From positions 930,001 to 994,000 of the forward strand of contig CAXHTR010000006.1 of NCBI GenBank assembly GCA_964019655.1: a stretch of 64,000 nt of DNA, written 5' to 3'. Position numbers and translations under genes: made by a program. This DNA comes from Perkinsela sp. pyNocScin1. Taxonomy: Eukaryota > Euglenozoa > Kinetoplastea > Prokinetoplastida > Perkinselidae. Under the pieces are notes generated by a model that was not told where the DNA came from, made no database searches, and worked only from the letters and a program-made list of their open reading frames with translations. Shown here in pieces: positions 9,853-20,956 of this stretch (the first letter of the stretch is position 1; each line of letters begins with the position of its first letter).

Positions 9853-10771
9853 CGAAGAGACCCATGAAAACCCGGAGGAGCCACAGGATACGCCTCAAGC
9901 TGCCACAGCACAGCTACCTCGCGGAGCACGTGTCACCCCAGCTGCCGCCGCTCAATCGAATCCAGCTCCGGATACGCCCCTTCAGGGGGATCCTCGACCC
10001 CGACGTGCTGATGCACCACCACACGCACGTGCTCCTGGTGCCCCACGCCCTTATCTCGAGCCTCCTGCACCGCAGCGTGCAGAAGTTGTTCTGCTTCGTG
10101 CGATGCGCCGAACACGCGCACGCATCCGGCGTGCCTTGAACCGCGGTATAATTTCTCTTGGCCCGAACGAGGACTGTACGGATATGCCTGCGGAGATACC
10201 AGAGGCTGAGCCACAGGCCGATTTCGCTATCGACGCTGAGACGAGGGCAGCTTGGAGGGATACTCTCTTAGCTCTAGATCTCCACAGGCAGGTCGATGAT
10301 TTGCTTACTCGGCGCGGGCGGCAGCTAGCGCAGCTGATAAACGACAGACCATTTGAGTATACTCTGAGCAGATGTCGCGATATGGCGAGGGCTTTGACGA
10401 ACGAGGAAGCCAAGATGGCTGCTCACATAGAAAACCAGGGCCGCTTCTTCGGTAGTCGATCCTCGCGCACTGTCATCATCCGTAATCGGCTTCAGATGTA
10501 TCGAGACATCGTGAATGCCATCATCGGAGCGAGGCTTCATTTTGCAGAGATAAGTGATGACGCAATTTGGCGTATTGGTTATTACAACACACTCAGATTG
10601 CATCTAAGCAAGCTCGTGGATGAGGAATTCTCCGCCAAAGAGACGATGGGCGTCGCTAGAGCTCTCCGCATAGCAAGACGTCGTACTGTTATGCACCAGT
10701 ATCTAGAAAATAACCAAGTAGTGGACGACGAAATTTTGGAAATCAAGGGGCCACAAGACGACGAAGTGTAG
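9853..10771 (+). pseudogene. Accessory protein, Pro/Ala-rich then helical; 5' end unclear
   Basis: The frame is open from 9,853 (after a TAG), but its first ATG is at 10,103. The upstream in-frame stretch is Pro/Ala-rich (THENPEEPQDTPQAATAQ), like the linkers of other accessory ORFs here. That suggests the gene once began further upstream. From 10,103 it codes 222 residues, Arg-rich then helical (RIARRRTVMHQYLENN), with an acidic C-terminus. No family is recognised. It could be intact from 10,103. Confidence 0.45.
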
Positions 10772-10901
10772 GGCGGAGAGGGGGAAGTCGAACGTCTAGA
10801 GCCGCAAGGTGGCGAAGGATCGCAGCAGAGAAAACAAATCGGTTTTTCCCGAGCGTGTGTTCCTCTGAGAAATAGAGGCTGATGCCAGCGCTAAACTTAC
10901 T

Positions 10902-10935
10902 GGGAGAGTGAAGCACTGACTGGTCTTCCGTAATA
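10902..10935 (+). repeat. Tag-1 repeat, C-type, isolated copy
   Basis: GGGAGAGTGAAGCACTGACT. No ORF follows closely. Confidence 0.45.
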
Positions 10936-10989
10936 TTACAGACAGTATGTGTCTAGAGCACGTACTAGTTCTCTCCATATTGCTTTGCA

Positions 10990-11882
10990 TACTTGATTCT
11001 GCAAAGTCTTATTACGCTTTGGCAAGCGATGGATAAATTTTCATTTTTCGAATGAGATCGTAATCACCACCAACTCTCGCTCCATACTAGAAATAGTAGT
11101 CTTATCTCCTTGACCATGCTTCATATACGCTTGCTGCACATACGCACTTAATATGGCTTGGATTAACAGGGTCGCAGACATTTCCCCCTAAGGGGCTTTA
11201 TATTTTGAATTCCAATTTTTAATTGTGCGTGGAGATGTTTAATTCACCATACATTTTATGTTTGCAACAAAGGGCTTTAAGCCTGTACTGAGTACCGGTG
11301 TCGCTGCTTATTGACAAGAAAATATTGTAGCCCGCGACACTTGAATATCATACCCAGTGCAGTGACGAGAAAATTATTTCATTGCTGAAAATAGCACCAC
11401 TGTTCACAAAATAGTTTGTATTAGCGAAACACTACTCTGCTGGACGAGCAAGATAACAACGGAGCTGGAATTAATTTTAGAAGTGCTTTTTCTTAATTTT
11501 TCCTCGTGTGCGATTGGGATAAATTCTGTTATTTTCGTGATGATAGAAGATCAACCAATTATGGGCGATAATCACTAATTAGTATCTGGATTTAGTCACA
11601 GAACCAAGGCTGATTTACCTAGCGTGATTGACTGAATGCCATCCCCATTGAGCAGTATTTGGCTGTCCGTAAATATTTTCGGATCATATTCTCTCACCTG
11701 CTTTCTCAAATTGTATCGAGGCTAAAAAGCATACTTAAGTGAATGTCATGCCATGCACTGGCTTAAATTGCTGAAAAAACGTGCTTGCATATTTTTGAAA
11801 ACCATCGTTCTCAAAAAGCGAAGCTACCTGTGCCTACCTACGCTTAGACCACAAGTGAGCGCGTGCTATGAAGACCTGCAGC
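10990..11882. other. A+T-rich spacer, nothing recognised
   Basis: No supported ORF, hairpin or repeat. It marks the transition from accessory DNA to the conserved island. Confidence 0.5.
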
Positions 11883-11890
11883 GTATGAAT

Positions 11891-12127
11891 CAGGGTTTCT
11901 TAAAAACGGGGGATTCCCCCGTTTCGGGGGAAAATGAGAAAATATCAGCTGCGGAAGAGGAAGTGGCGGGGGAAACTGAAATTTTTCCCCCGCCATCTCT
12001 TCTTGGCTGTGATAGACGTGAGCCTACTAGGCCACAAGTTCAGCTGTAAAATTGAAGGTGTCGGGGGAAAAGTTTCCATTTTCCCCCGGCCAACGGGGGA
12101 AAGTGAGATTTTTGTACAGAAACCCTG
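11891..12127. mobile_element. hAT-type MITE, 237 bp, with TSD GTATGAAT
   Basis: Terminal inverted repeats CAGGGTTTCT / AGAAACCCTG flanked by the perfect 8-bp duplication GTATGAAT (11,883-11,890 and 12,128-12,135). The duplication fits nTnnnnAn, known for Ac-type hAT elements. Inside are GGGGGAAA...TTTCCCCC palindromes. No coding capacity. A related 730-bp element is at 60,749-61,478. Confidence 0.85.
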
Positions 12128-12135
12128 GTATGAAT

Positions 12136-12753
12136 TAAACCAAATTCAAATCGCCGAACAAGCGCTTACTGTCTGCTTATAGAAAGCCAGCTCGGAGATA
12201 ATTTTTTGTTCCACATTATTGATGGAAGATACCATAATTTTGTTGCCGGACATGCTACGACACTGCTGAAAAATACGATTTCTGTGTTAGTTCGAGATTT
12301 CGCTCTGAAACTTAGCAAGCGTATTGCGGAAATTATTTTTCATAATTATTTCGCTGCATTGACGAGATTTCCTTGCACTTTGCTAATGGTTTTCCGCTTA
12401 AAGAGCCTCGCGTCGGCTTCACATGATTCCCTAGTCTGATAAATTTACCATTCCAAAGCTGAGTGAATTATTTTCGTATGTTTATTCTCCGTGTACTATT
12501 TTAAGTGCTGCTCACTGTCGCCACCAATTTTTTCTAATAATCATTCGCACTCTACACTCGTCAAGCAGGCTATATCAATTTAACTAATGAGCAACTTCTT
12601 GCGTTACGGCTGATACATATTTTCTGAGGTAAATCTACCTCTCAGAAACTTCGAAGTATTTTTCTTTCAAGGATGTGCGTATTAATTTCTCGAGTTCACG
12701 ATGCATGAGTGTGCAGCTATTTTCTTTAGGCTTGTTATCAAAAAATCTTACGA
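12136..12753. other. A+T-rich upstream region of RPN5
   Basis: No supported gene. The only ORF (12,206-12,439) lacks compositional support. Probably spacer and 5' leader. Confidence 0.4.
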
Positions 12754-14403
12754 ATGCATTCTGAAATTCTAGACTCACTTTATCACAGCGATGATATTTT
12801 GTCAGATGAAGATGACTCCTTCATCGAATCTAACTGGCAAAAAATCGAGGATCATAGTAAATCAGCGAAAGAGCTTTTGACACAAGCTAATGCTGAAACT
12901 GCGGCTAAATTTTCCAGCGATCCAGATGCTGTTAAAAATACTGTGCTTCGGCCACTCGTGGAACTAGAGCATAAAGCACGATTATCAGGAGATATAAATA
13001 CTGTATCAATTATTGCAACAGAGATTTGTGCAGTTCACATTGCAATGAAAGATTTTACGGGACTACTGACCGCACTTAAGCAGCTCATGAATGCGAGAGG
13101 ACAGAGCCATCAGGCACAAACTGCAATGATTAAAAAAATTATGGAATATGTTGCTTGCTTCGATGTTCAGATGCCATTTCATGGAATAGTTGAGGAAGAG
13201 GTCGTAAATGCAGAAAAAGACACGAACGCGCACAAGAAAGATTTTTCGAGACAAGTTGACGCCTTTTACGAGGGGGTCGGAGATGGATCCACGTGGAGCA
13301 TTGACGAAAAAATTGTTCTAAATATTCTCATGCAAATTCGATCATTGACCAATGGAAAAATGCATCTCGAGCTTCCTTATGCTCAGGTTAGCGTGATACT
13401 CGCTAAGTTTTCCGAGAGGATAGGAAAAACCGATCTCGCTCTCCGACTTCTTCAAAAAGCTTCAATTGACAGGCTATCTGCTCTTTCGAAGCTGGAGAAA
13501 ACGATATGCCTTGTGTACCAGCTCAGCCTTGCAATAAAGCAGGACGATTACGTAGTTTTTTCACGAATCGCTCGAAGAATTTCTAAGAGTACGCTTGAGA
13601 AAAAAGAGAATGCGTGGCTTCGTCACACGTATCTCATTTTTCTCGTCTCTTATTTCAATTTTAAGAAACAGTATTTTGCGACTTTTCTCACGTTCTGGGA
13701 ACTATTCCTCAATCTAGATCAAGCCGACACAGATTTCTTAAAACGATCAATTTATTATCTTCTCCTGAGCAAGCCAGAAGCTCCAGAGGACAGACAAGAA
13801 GCTATTGAATTCACAATATTTTCTTCGAAGTATATCGAGAATCTTGACAGAGCCAAATGGATCATGAAATTCCGAGATGCTTTGGACGATATGCTTTCGA
13901 ACTCCGATCTCTTACAGTCTTGTCGAGAAGATTTATTTAATGATATCTGCTTCCCAAGTGGAAGTATCAAGGAGATACTCGATTTTTTCGCCGGGCAAAG
14001 TCATAAAAATTCTGAGGATTTTTATGCTTTGGTAAAAAAAGCAGAACTCTTACCAAAAGAGCCGTGTGAGGATGAGGTCAAAAATTTACTTCGACGATTG
14101 GCAGAAAAAAATATTCTCGTAGTCTCGAAGTTTTACACACGCATACCTATCGAGCAACTAGCCAAATATGCATCAACATCAAAAGAAGAAGTTGAAGATA
14201 TACTACGAGTACTCGTTAGTCATAGCCTAGTCCATACCCGCATTGATCGCGTTGACCAACTTGTCACGTTTCCGGATAATTTTGAAAAAGAAGACGCGGA
14301 TACACTCAACGAAACGGTGAAAGAATTGCTCGATACAATTCAAGACACGTGTCATCTTATTGAGCGTGAGCGTCTTCTGAAAGCCGAGGCTCAAGAAGCT
14401 TAA
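12754..14403 (+). CDS. RPN5: 26S proteasome lid subunit RPN5 (PSMD12)
   Basis: Scaffold subunit of the 19S regulatory-particle lid, contributing to assembly and to holding the RPN11 deubiquitinase. 549 residues of helical TPR-like repeats followed by a PCI winged helix. The diagnostic part is residues about 445-525: EKNILVVSKFYTRIPIEQLA, then EEVEDILRVLVSHSLVHTRIDR, and a final helix (TCHLIERERL) as in RPN5 orthologues. It is longer than the usual roughly 450 residues, with an acidic N-terminus (SDEDDS). The start is the first ATG in frame after an A+T-rich leader. Its codon use is less GC-rich than that of RPL3 and later genes. Confidence 0.9.
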   Translation: MHSEILDSLYHSDDILSDEDDSFIESNWQKIEDHSKSAKELLTQANAETAAKFSSDPDAVKNTVLRPLVELEHKARLSGDINTVSIIATEICAVHIAMKDFTGLLTALKQLMNARGQSHQAQTAMIKKIMEYVACFDVQMPFHGIVEEEVVNAEKDTNAHKKDFSRQVDAFYEGVGDGSTWSIDEKIVLNILMQIRSLTNGKMHLELPYAQVSVILAKFSERIGKTDLALRLLQKASIDRLSALSKLEKTICLVYQLSLAIKQDDYVVFSRIARRISKSTLEKKENAWLRHTYLIFLVSYFNFKKQYFATFLTFWELFLNLDQADTDFLKRSIYYLLLSKPEAPEDRQEAIEFTIFSSKYIENLDRAKWIMKFRDALDDMLSNSDLLQSCREDLFNDICFPSGSIKEILDFFAGQSHKNSEDFYALVKKAELLPKEPCEDEVKNLLRRLAEKNILVVSKFYTRIPIEQLAKYASTSKEEVEDILRVLVSHSLVHTRIDRVDQLVTFPDNFEKEDADTLNETVKELLDTIQDTCHLIERERLLKAEAQEA

Positions 14404-14489
14404 GTGAATAGTATGTATCCGGTAGAATGAAATCTAAAAAATTTAAAGTTTGGACCGCAGTAGCTCATATTATCAGATGTTTTTCTAAA

Positions 14490-14519
14490 ATGTACGATGT
14501 CACGAAGGAAAATAGCTAA
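14490..14519 (+). promoter_or_regulatory. Short uORF overlapping the next start codon
   Basis: ATG at 14,490 opens a 9-codon ORF that overlaps the CDS ATG at 14,497 in another frame. If transcripts begin upstream it could lower initiation; it may also lie outside the mRNA. Confidence 0.2.
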
Positions 14520-15261
14520 AGATCAGCTGAATCAACCTCCTGATTATGCTGTTGCTGGTAATATTCCTGCCCCTTCGTCAAAGGACGAGCTCGAGCAACA
14601 GAACCAAATGAAGGTACCTGGAATGAGCAACGTACTATTTCCACCACGAAAACTTCCACCCAAGCCAGTAATGAATGAGGAGCAAGCACATCTTGCAGAA
14701 ATTTTTCTAGAGCTAGAAGAAAGTTATGCTAGCGGTATTTGGGCAAAGCTCAGTAAAAGTACCCCTGCAGATCTTGTTCTCCCGTCAATCACACACGCAT
14801 GCATGAAGGCTGAAGATGAGCCCACGCCTGCATGGGATATGGCTGATGCGCACAATATTACCCCGACGCATGCATACAAGCTGGGAACACTCCTCGCCGA
14901 TACACCAAATACTATTCCCAAGGACCATTGGCCTATTTTCTTTAACTGTGGAGAAGGGACTGAGGACTATGCGACCCGCACCCTTCTACGAGATTCTATT
15001 ATCAGCCTGGCGTGCATTCACACTGCGGGGCAGCACAAGTCTACTACAAAGGCGACAGAAAAAGCTATTTCAAGCATTCTGCGAAATGTCAGCCTAAACG
15101 ACAATAAGGAAGCAACACATCGGCGACAGTTTGATACGACAATGACACCAGTGCTCAGTGACCTCGAAGAGCACCTATCTGGGCACGATAGCGATGGGTT
15201 TCGTCTTGACGAAGGAGACAATGATGATAGAGATAAGGACAACTACGAAGATTATTTCTGA
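14497..15261 (+). CDS. Conserved-looking hypothetical protein with acidic tail
   Basis: 254 residues, intact, in the island between RPN5 and RPL3 on the same strand. The N-terminus is basic and Pro-rich (PPRKLPPKP), the middle is helical (QAHLAEIFLELEESYASG), and the C-terminus is strongly acidic (DEGDNDDRDKDNYEDYF). The acidic tail and short basic N-terminus suit a nuclear protein, but I do not recognise the family. Composition matches RPN5. The stretch 15,262-15,543 is spacer and RPL3 leader with a pyrimidine-rich tract ending in CAG. Confidence 0.65.
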   Translation: MSRRKIAKDQLNQPPDYAVAGNIPAPSSKDELEQQNQMKVPGMSNVLFPPRKLPPKPVMNEEQAHLAEIFLELEESYASGIWAKLSKSTPADLVLPSITHACMKAEDEPTPAWDMADAHNITPTHAYKLGTLLADTPNTIPKDHWPIFFNCGEGTEDYATRTLLRDSIISLACIHTAGQHKSTTKATEKAISSILRNVSLNDNKEATHRRQFDTTMTPVLSDLEEHLSGHDSDGFRLDEGDNDDRDKDNYEDYF

Positions 15262-15543
15262 GGGCAAATACTTCGAAAACCAGAAAGTTGTCGTTACTCG
15301 TCTAGTAAAAGATTTCTAGATGATCAGTCTTACTAATCGTTGCCATCTGCAATCAAGACTCAGTACTAGTTTTTGTACTAGCATCTATTTCTGGCTTATC
15401 TCTGCAGATAATTGCGCTTGGTAAACTCAGCACAATCTACGCATAGTTATAGTAGGTTCGAGCACTTTTGCCATTTTACTAAGAAACTGACCTTATGAAG
15501 AGCACCGTACCATCCCTAATTTTCCAGATTTTTATCGTACACC

Positions 15544-16740
15544 ATGTCTCACCGCAAGTTTGAGCACCCGCGCCACGGCAATCTTGGCTTTCTCCCCAAG
15601 AAGCGCTGCAGACACATCCGCGGCCGCGTCCGCTCCTTCCCAAAGGACGACAAGAAGACCAAGCCACACCTCACCGCCTTCATCGGCTTCAAGGCTGGCA
15701 TGACGCACATTGTTCGCGATCTCGACCGCCCCGGCAGCAAGATGAACAAGAAGGAAGTCGTTGAGGCCGTCACGATCATCGAGACCCCGCCCATGATGGG
15801 CGTCGGCTTCGTCGGCTACAAGGAGACCCCCAACGGCCTCCGCTGCGTCGGCTCCGTCTGGGCGCAGCACCTCAGCGAGGAGTGCCGCCGCCGCTTCTAC
15901 AAGAACTGGCGCAACAGCAAGAAGCGCGCCTTCACCAAGTACAGCGCCGCGCTCTCCACCGCCATCGGCGAGGAGGCCATCAAGCAGAAGGAGAAGAAGA
16001 TCATCGAGCAGAGCTCTGTCATCCGCCTCTTCGCACACACCCAGATGCGCAAGCTGAACAACAAGTACGTCGGCCAGCGCAAGGCCTTCCTCATGGAGGT
16101 CCAGGTCAACGGCGGCGAGTCCGCGGCCGAGAAGGTCGAGTTCTGCAAGAGCCTCATGGAGAAAGAAATCCCCGTCGACGGCGTCTTCCAGCAGTCCGAG
16201 TGCCTCGACATCTGCAGCGTCACCAAGGGCCACGGCTTCGAGGGTGTCGTTAAGCGCTGGGGCGTCACGCGCCTGCCGCGCAAGACCCACCGCGGTCTCC
16301 GCAAGGTCGCCTGTATCGGCTCCTGGCACCCCGAGCGCGTCTCGTTCGCCGTCGCGCGCGCCGGTCAGCACGGCTTCCACCACCGCACGGAGCTCAACAA
16401 GAAGATCTACATGATCGGCAAGAACCTCGCGGAGAACCCGTTCAACGGCAAGACCGAGTACGACATCACGGAGAAGAGCATCACGCCAATGGGTGGCTTC
16501 CCGCACTACGGCGTCGTCAAGAACGACTTTTTGATGCTCAAGGGCTCCATCGGCGGCCCCGTCAAGCGCTCCATCACGCTCCGCCGCCCCATGGCGCCGC
16601 AGACCTCGCGCGCGCTCATGGAGAAGGTCACCGTCAAGTTCATCGACACGTCCTCCAAGCACGGCCACGGCCGCTTCCAGACGCGCAAGGAGAAGCACCA
16701 GTACATGGGCACCCTCAAGAAGCACGCCCTCAAGGCGTAA
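15544..16740 (+). CDS. RPL3: 60S ribosomal protein L3 (uL3)
   Basis: Large-subunit protein whose extensions reach the peptidyl-transferase centre. 398 residues, the usual eukaryotic length. Landmarks: [20 protein letters not shown] at the start, [35 protein letters not shown] (the conserved WHP His near residue 262), [17 protein letters not shown], and [15 protein letters not shown] before the C-terminal GTLKKH. No introns. Very GC-rich third positions. An antisense ORF of nearly equal length is a codon-bias shadow. Confidence 0.98.
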   Translation: MSHRKFEHPRHGNLGFLPKKRCRHIRGRVRSFPKDDKKTKPHLTAFIGFKAGMTHIVRDLDRPGSKMNKKEVVEAVTIIETPPMMGVGFVGYKETPNGLRCVGSVWAQHLSEECRRRFYKNWRNSKKRAFTKYSAALSTAIGEEAIKQKEKKIIEQSSVIRLFAHTQMRKLNNKYVGQRKAFLMEVQVNGGESAAEKVEFCKSLMEKEIPVDGVFQQSECLDICSVTKGHGFEGVVKRWGVTRLPRKTHRGLRKVACIGSWHPERVSFAVARAGQHGFHHRTELNKKIYMIGKNLAENPFNGKTEYDITEKSITPMGGFPHYGVVKNDFLMLKGSIGGPVKRSITLRRPMAPQTSRALMEKVTVKFIDTSSKHGHGRFQTRKEKHQYMGTLKKHALKA

Positions 16741-16866
16741 GCGCGTTCGCTGCTATATTCGACTATAGACAATCCATAGCAATCGTATAACTCGCATCGT
16801 CGCATTTTCGTAGCCGAGCACAATGTTTTTTCTCAATTCAGCAACTTTTTACTAAAAATTTGACCC

Positions 16867-19800
16867 ATGCAGCCAAACGAGCGCTTTACGAGCCGCCTCG
16901 CCAGCCTCCGCAGCACCCTCGGCCTCAGCGACGCACCAACGACCGCCGCGGCCATCCTCGTCGGGGCCGCTGACGACGGCGTCCCCGAGAACCAGAAGGG
17001 CGTCGCGATGAACATCCACCTCTTCGACCAGCCAGCCGCCATCGACAGCTCGCTCATTATTGTACAGGGAGACACAGTCCGCATCTTCACTGAAAAGTCC
17101 AACGAGCACTTTGACGCCGCAGCAGCCGACCCTTCGGTCACTGTGCACGCCTGGGGCAAGGCCGACAGCCAGGCCACCCTGAAAGATAAGCTTTCTGGCG
17201 TTACTGAGTTCCTCGTCGTCAAAAAGGAGCTCGCACTGCAAAATGGTTCTCTGGCCGCAGCCTTCCGCGAGTTCCTCGAGCTCCACCACCCGTCCAGCAC
17301 GACTGACGCCGCCCCCAAGTTCACGCAGGCGCTCAGCGTCAAGGACAGCGGCGCCATCGACGCCGTGCGCAAGGCCGCGAGCTACGCCTCGACGATCATG
17401 AAGAGCTACGTGCTTCCAACTCTCGAGGAGACAATGGTCCAGGACGAGGACGAGCCGCCCTACCTCGCCAGCGCCCTCGCCGCCAACATCGAGCGCACTA
17501 TATCGAACCCCACGAGCATCCGCGGCCTCGAGAACGCCAAGGTAGGGGTCTATGGTATTGCCCTCGCCCCCGTCCGCTTGCACCTCGGCGGCGGCAAGAT
17601 CAACATGCTTTGTGAAGAAAGTGTCCTCCCCCGCGACAAGCCCCTGCGCCCGGAGGCTATCGCAGTAAGCTATGCTGTGCGCTACAAGGGCTACGCAGCG
17701 TACATCGCCCGAACGCTGCTGTACAACTGCGATGATGCCCACAAGGAAGCGTACGGGGCCCTCGTCGTGCTCATGACGCACTTCACTGCGCGCCTCGTGC
17801 ACGGTGCTGTTATTTCTGAGCAATGGACCGCCGCCCGCGAGTGGTTTTCGCAGGAATATCCCTCGTTCGCCCCGCACCTCGCTGCGAGCGGCGGCTTTGG
17901 CCTCGGCCTCGAGATGTTGTCGAGTATTTCGTGGCTCTCCCAGAAGAATCAGCGCCCGCTGCAGGCCGGCATGACCTTTGCCGTTCGCCTCGCCCTCGAG
18001 GACATCGAGAATGCTAATTCACCCTTCTCCATAGTCCTCGCCGACACCTTTTTGGTTGGCGCCGATGGCGCCAGTGGCGAAGTTCTGACATCGAGCGCCC
18101 CCTTTGAGCTCGAGGACGTCAGCCGCAAGGTCTCGCTGCACTCTGCCACGCAAGCCATCAAAGAAGAATCTGAAGATGAACAGCCCGGCAGGCGCCACAC
18201 GCGCTCGTCGAACCGCGTCAACAAGGGCAACCACCTCCAGCTCGAGCAGGCGCGCAAGGCCCTCCAGGACGAGATTTTACAGAAGAAAAAGGCCGAGCTT
18301 CAGAATAAAGACCGCAGCCAGCCGCTGGGCGATTCCGACGTTTCTGAATTAGCCCGCCTCGCCCGCGGGGAGATCAATCTAAATTTACCTGGCGGGACAG
18401 CCGCCGAGCTCCAGGCCTTCTACGCGCGCCACCTCGCAGCGCAGACCCCGTCTGTCCACGCCTACTACAGCATTATACTCGACACAGAGCGCGAGATCCT
18501 CGTCCTGCCCAATCTCAACGGAAAGAACTCGCTGAGCGTCCTGCACCTGTGCACTATCAAAAACGCAGAGGTCAAGTCCGAGCAGGCCGAACGCTCCCTC
18601 GCCAAGCGCGCGCCGAGCCTCATCTTCCGCCTCCAGCTGCATGCTGCCACTGACACCAACGCGGCATTCAGACTTCACCCGAAGGCAACTTTTTTGAAAG
18701 AGTTGGCCTATCGCATCGCTTTTGACGTCGACGCCGACGCAGCGGCGGGCAACGCCCACGTCATCGTCCAGAACATGCAAAACCTCGTCGCCCTCATCAA
18801 GCGCGCCCAGGCGGCCATCGCCGCCCGCGAGGCGCACCGCCGCGCCAACGCCGACGTCGCCGAGCAGACGGGCCTGCGCTTCGCCAAGGGCCTCGACAAC
18901 ACGCGCGTCCTCCGCGACGTGCGCTGCTACCCCAACCCGCGCACCGCCGCCGCCGGCCGCGGCGCAGCGGCTGCGAAGCAGAGCATCGGCTCCGTCGAAG
19001 TGCATGAGAACGGCCTGCGTTTCGTGCAGAAAACGGATGAGCCCGTCGTCGTTTTATTTAGTAATATTGCCAAGGCCATTTTCCAGCCCGCCGACAACGA
19101 CCAGCGCATTGTTTTCCATTTGCACCTCAAGCAGAACATTATGGTCGGCAAGAAGAAGACCAAGGACGTTCAGTTCTACTTGGATGTCATGGACGACTTT
19201 GAGGGGGTCGCCGCGCGCCACGGCGGGGCCTCGTGGGAGGACGAGGTCGCCGAGGAGGAGGCAGAGCGCCAGCGCACGGCCCGGCTCAACTCAGAGTTCT
19301 TGCACTTCGCCAAAGGCTTTGAGAAAGTGTTTGGGGAGCCAGTGTGCGTGCCAATTCGCAAGTTTCATTTCTTTGGTACCCACGACAAGGGCATGGTCAA
19401 GTTCAAGGGCTCTGATAAAGTGCTTTTCAGCTTGACAGAGGCGCCGCCGTTCGTCGAAGAGATGGACAACGTCGAGATTGTTGTGTTTGAGAGGGTCACG
19501 CCGATGAAGACGAGCTTCGACGTGACGTTTATCCGGCCGGACTACTCGTACAGGGCGATCAACAACATTGAGTACAAGTTCCTCGACAGGATCAAGGACT
19601 GGCTCAACGAGGCAAAGGCCAAGTACTACGAAGTTGGGGTCAACCTCGTGTGGCGCACTGTGCTCAAGGAGGTCAAGGCGGACGGCGACTGGGACCCCTG
19701 GGGCGACGACGGCTGGCACGCGATTTTAGCTGAGAGCGACGACGAGAATGACAGCTCGGATGACGCCGAGAGCGATTCTTCCTTTGTGATGAGCGCCAGC

Positions 19801-20004
19801 GAGTCGGGGTCGTCGAGCGAGAGCGAGTCTGACTACGTGAGCAGCGAGTCGAGCGCGTACAGCGAGTCCAGCGGCTCGGACGACGACGACGGGTCGAGCG
19901 AGGAGGGCCTCGACTGGGACGAGCTCGAGGAGCGCGCGGCGAAGGATGACCGCAAGCGCGGGAACGTCTCGGATGATGAGGGCAAGCGCAAGCGCCGGCG
20001 GTGA
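16867..20004 (+). CDS. SPT16: FACT complex subunit SPT16
   Basis: Histone H2A-H2B chaperone that acts with POB3/SSRP1 to pass nucleosomes during transcription and replication. 1,045 residues, full length for the family. Order: N-terminal aminopeptidase-like lobe (about 1-420, no metal-binding signature expected), a dimerisation region with a Lys/Arg linker, then paired PH-type middle domains. GLRFVQKTDEPVVVLFSNIA lies near residue 720, and the segment about FHLHLKQNIMVGKKKT is typical. The acidic C-terminal domain (about 950 to the end) is Asp/Ser/Glu-rich, contains GLDWDELEERA and ends in a basic KRKRRR. No introns; same strand as RPL3, 126 bases downstream. Confidence 0.96.
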   Translation: MQPNERFTSRLASLRSTLGLSDAPTTAAAILVGAADDGVPENQKGVAMNIHLFDQPAAIDSSLIIVQGDTVRIFTEKSNEHFDAAAADPSVTVHAWGKADSQATLKDKLSGVTEFLVVKKELALQNGSLAAAFREFLELHHPSSTTDAAPKFTQALSVKDSGAIDAVRKAASYASTIMKSYVLPTLEETMVQDEDEPPYLASALAANIERTISNPTSIRGLENAKVGVYGIALAPVRLHLGGGKINMLCEESVLPRDKPLRPEAIAVSYAVRYKGYAAYIARTLLYNCDDAHKEAYGALVVLMTHFTARLVHGAVISEQWTAAREWFSQEYPSFAPHLAASGGFGLGLEMLSSISWLSQKNQRPLQAGMTFAVRLALEDIENANSPFSIVLADTFLVGADGASGEVLTSSAPFELEDVSRKVSLHSATQAIKEESEDEQPGRRHTRSSNRVNKGNHLQLEQARKALQDEILQKKKAELQNKDRSQPLGDSDVSELARLARGEINLNLPGGTAAELQAFYARHLAAQTPSVHAYYSIILDTEREILVLPNLNGKNSLSVLHLCTIKNAEVKSEQAERSLAKRAPSLIFRLQLHAATDTNAAFRLHPKATFLKELAYRIAFDVDADAAAGNAHVIVQNMQNLVALIKRAQAAIAAREAHRRANADVAEQTGLRFAKGLDNTRVLRDVRCYPNPRTAAAGRGAAAAKQSIGSVEVHENGLRFVQKTDEPVVVLFSNIAKAIFQPADNDQRIVFHLHLKQNIMVGKKKTKDVQFYLDVMDDFEGVAARHGGASWEDEVAEEEAERQRTARLNSEFLHFAKGFEKVFGEPVCVPIRKFHFFGTHDKGMVKFKGSDKVLFSLTEAPPFVEEMDNVEIVVFERVTPMKTSFDVTFIRPDYSYRAINNIEYKFLDRIKDWLNEAKAKYYEVGVNLVWRTVLKEVKADGDWDPWGDDGWHAILAESDDENDSSDDAESDSSFVMSASESGSSSESESDYVSSESSAYSESSGSDDDDGSSEEGLDWDELEERAAKDDRKRGNVSDDEGKRKRRR

Positions 20005-20572
20005 ATATGTCGATAGGCCACGAGCTATAGCTTACTAAGGATTTGAGTTTGAAGAAGTTTGGGCTTTGGATGGGGTGAGAGCACAGCACATTTTTTCTAA
20101 TGATTGGTAAGTTTACAATGATTTAGGGGTAGGGGTCATGGGTGAAATGTAGGCTGACAGGTCAGGACCTCAGTGCCTTCAGAGAATCTAGAAAGCGGGG
20201 TCGAATAATTTTATCAGGGATATAGGGCATTCCTATACAGATGATCTCCCAGAAAGATCCTTTCTTGTCGCTGAACAAGCTCTTAGTACCTCGCTTGAGA
20301 AAAACTTTTTGGAAGTTGATCTCGGGGTATATTCTGAGACCAGTGACAAGAAGCTCTCGTTGGCCGTTCCAAACTTGGTCGAAGCAATGAAATCTAGAGA
20401 AAAGTTCACTGCCACCTACAAAAAGGGCTAGACAAACAAAAGGGCACACATAAAATACTGATGAATAGAGTTTCCACGCTTGCACAGTCAATGTTACTGG
20501 AATAACCGATCAAGCTCACACAGCATTACTCAGTGCAACTGTGTTTACTTTTCAATTTACCCTAAAAATGCA

Positions 20573-20956
20573 ATGAAAGCGCAGCAAAGGCATCCAGACA
20601 CACCTCCGACCGGTCTGCGAAAGATTTTCTTCTGCTACCCAAAGGAGGCTGTCCTCGTCTCACAGGTGCTCATGCTTGCCTGTATCAGCATATGTGCTGT
20701 CTATGACAACCCCACAATGGTGTCCTGCACCCTCGCCGCCTTCACGCTCCACGTCGGCGCGTCACTCGAAGTCGAGCGCCGCTATCAGCGCAACGTAAAG
20801 CGAAAAGAAAAGAAAGAGACGGCGGCCTCGCTCTTTGCGGAGAGACTCGAAGACTGGAATGTTGTCAAAGGTGCGTGGTGCGTAGTGATGTTTCTGCTCA
20901 GCGTGTATTACCTCGAGGCCGAGGACATAGACATCCGGACCCTTGCCTCTCAATGA
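20573..20956 (+). CDS. Small multi-pass membrane protein (or first exon)
   Basis: The start is set at 20,573 because upstream codons are low in coding character. 127 residues with hydrophobic spans at VLVSQVLMLACISICAVY and TMVSCTLAAFTLHVGA, and a third (WCVVMFLLSVYYL) after a basic linker. No family is recognised. A GT at 20,871 and TTTCAG ending at 21,017 would splice this frame, in phase, into the ORF below. The third span would then be intron. Confidence 0.45.
   Translation: MKAQQRHPDTPPTGLRKIFFCYPKEAVLVSQVLMLACISICAVYDNPTMVSCTLAAFTLHVGASLEVERRYQRNVKRKEKKETAASLFAERLEDWNVVKGAWCVVMFLLSVYYLEAEDIDIRTLASQ

Noticed and set aside
15532-16725. 397-codon antisense ORF across RPL3
   Set aside because: Produced by GC-biased third positions; its product is low-complexity and the sense strand is unmistakably RPL3. 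The same holds for the 397-codon antisense ORF at 27,083-28,276.
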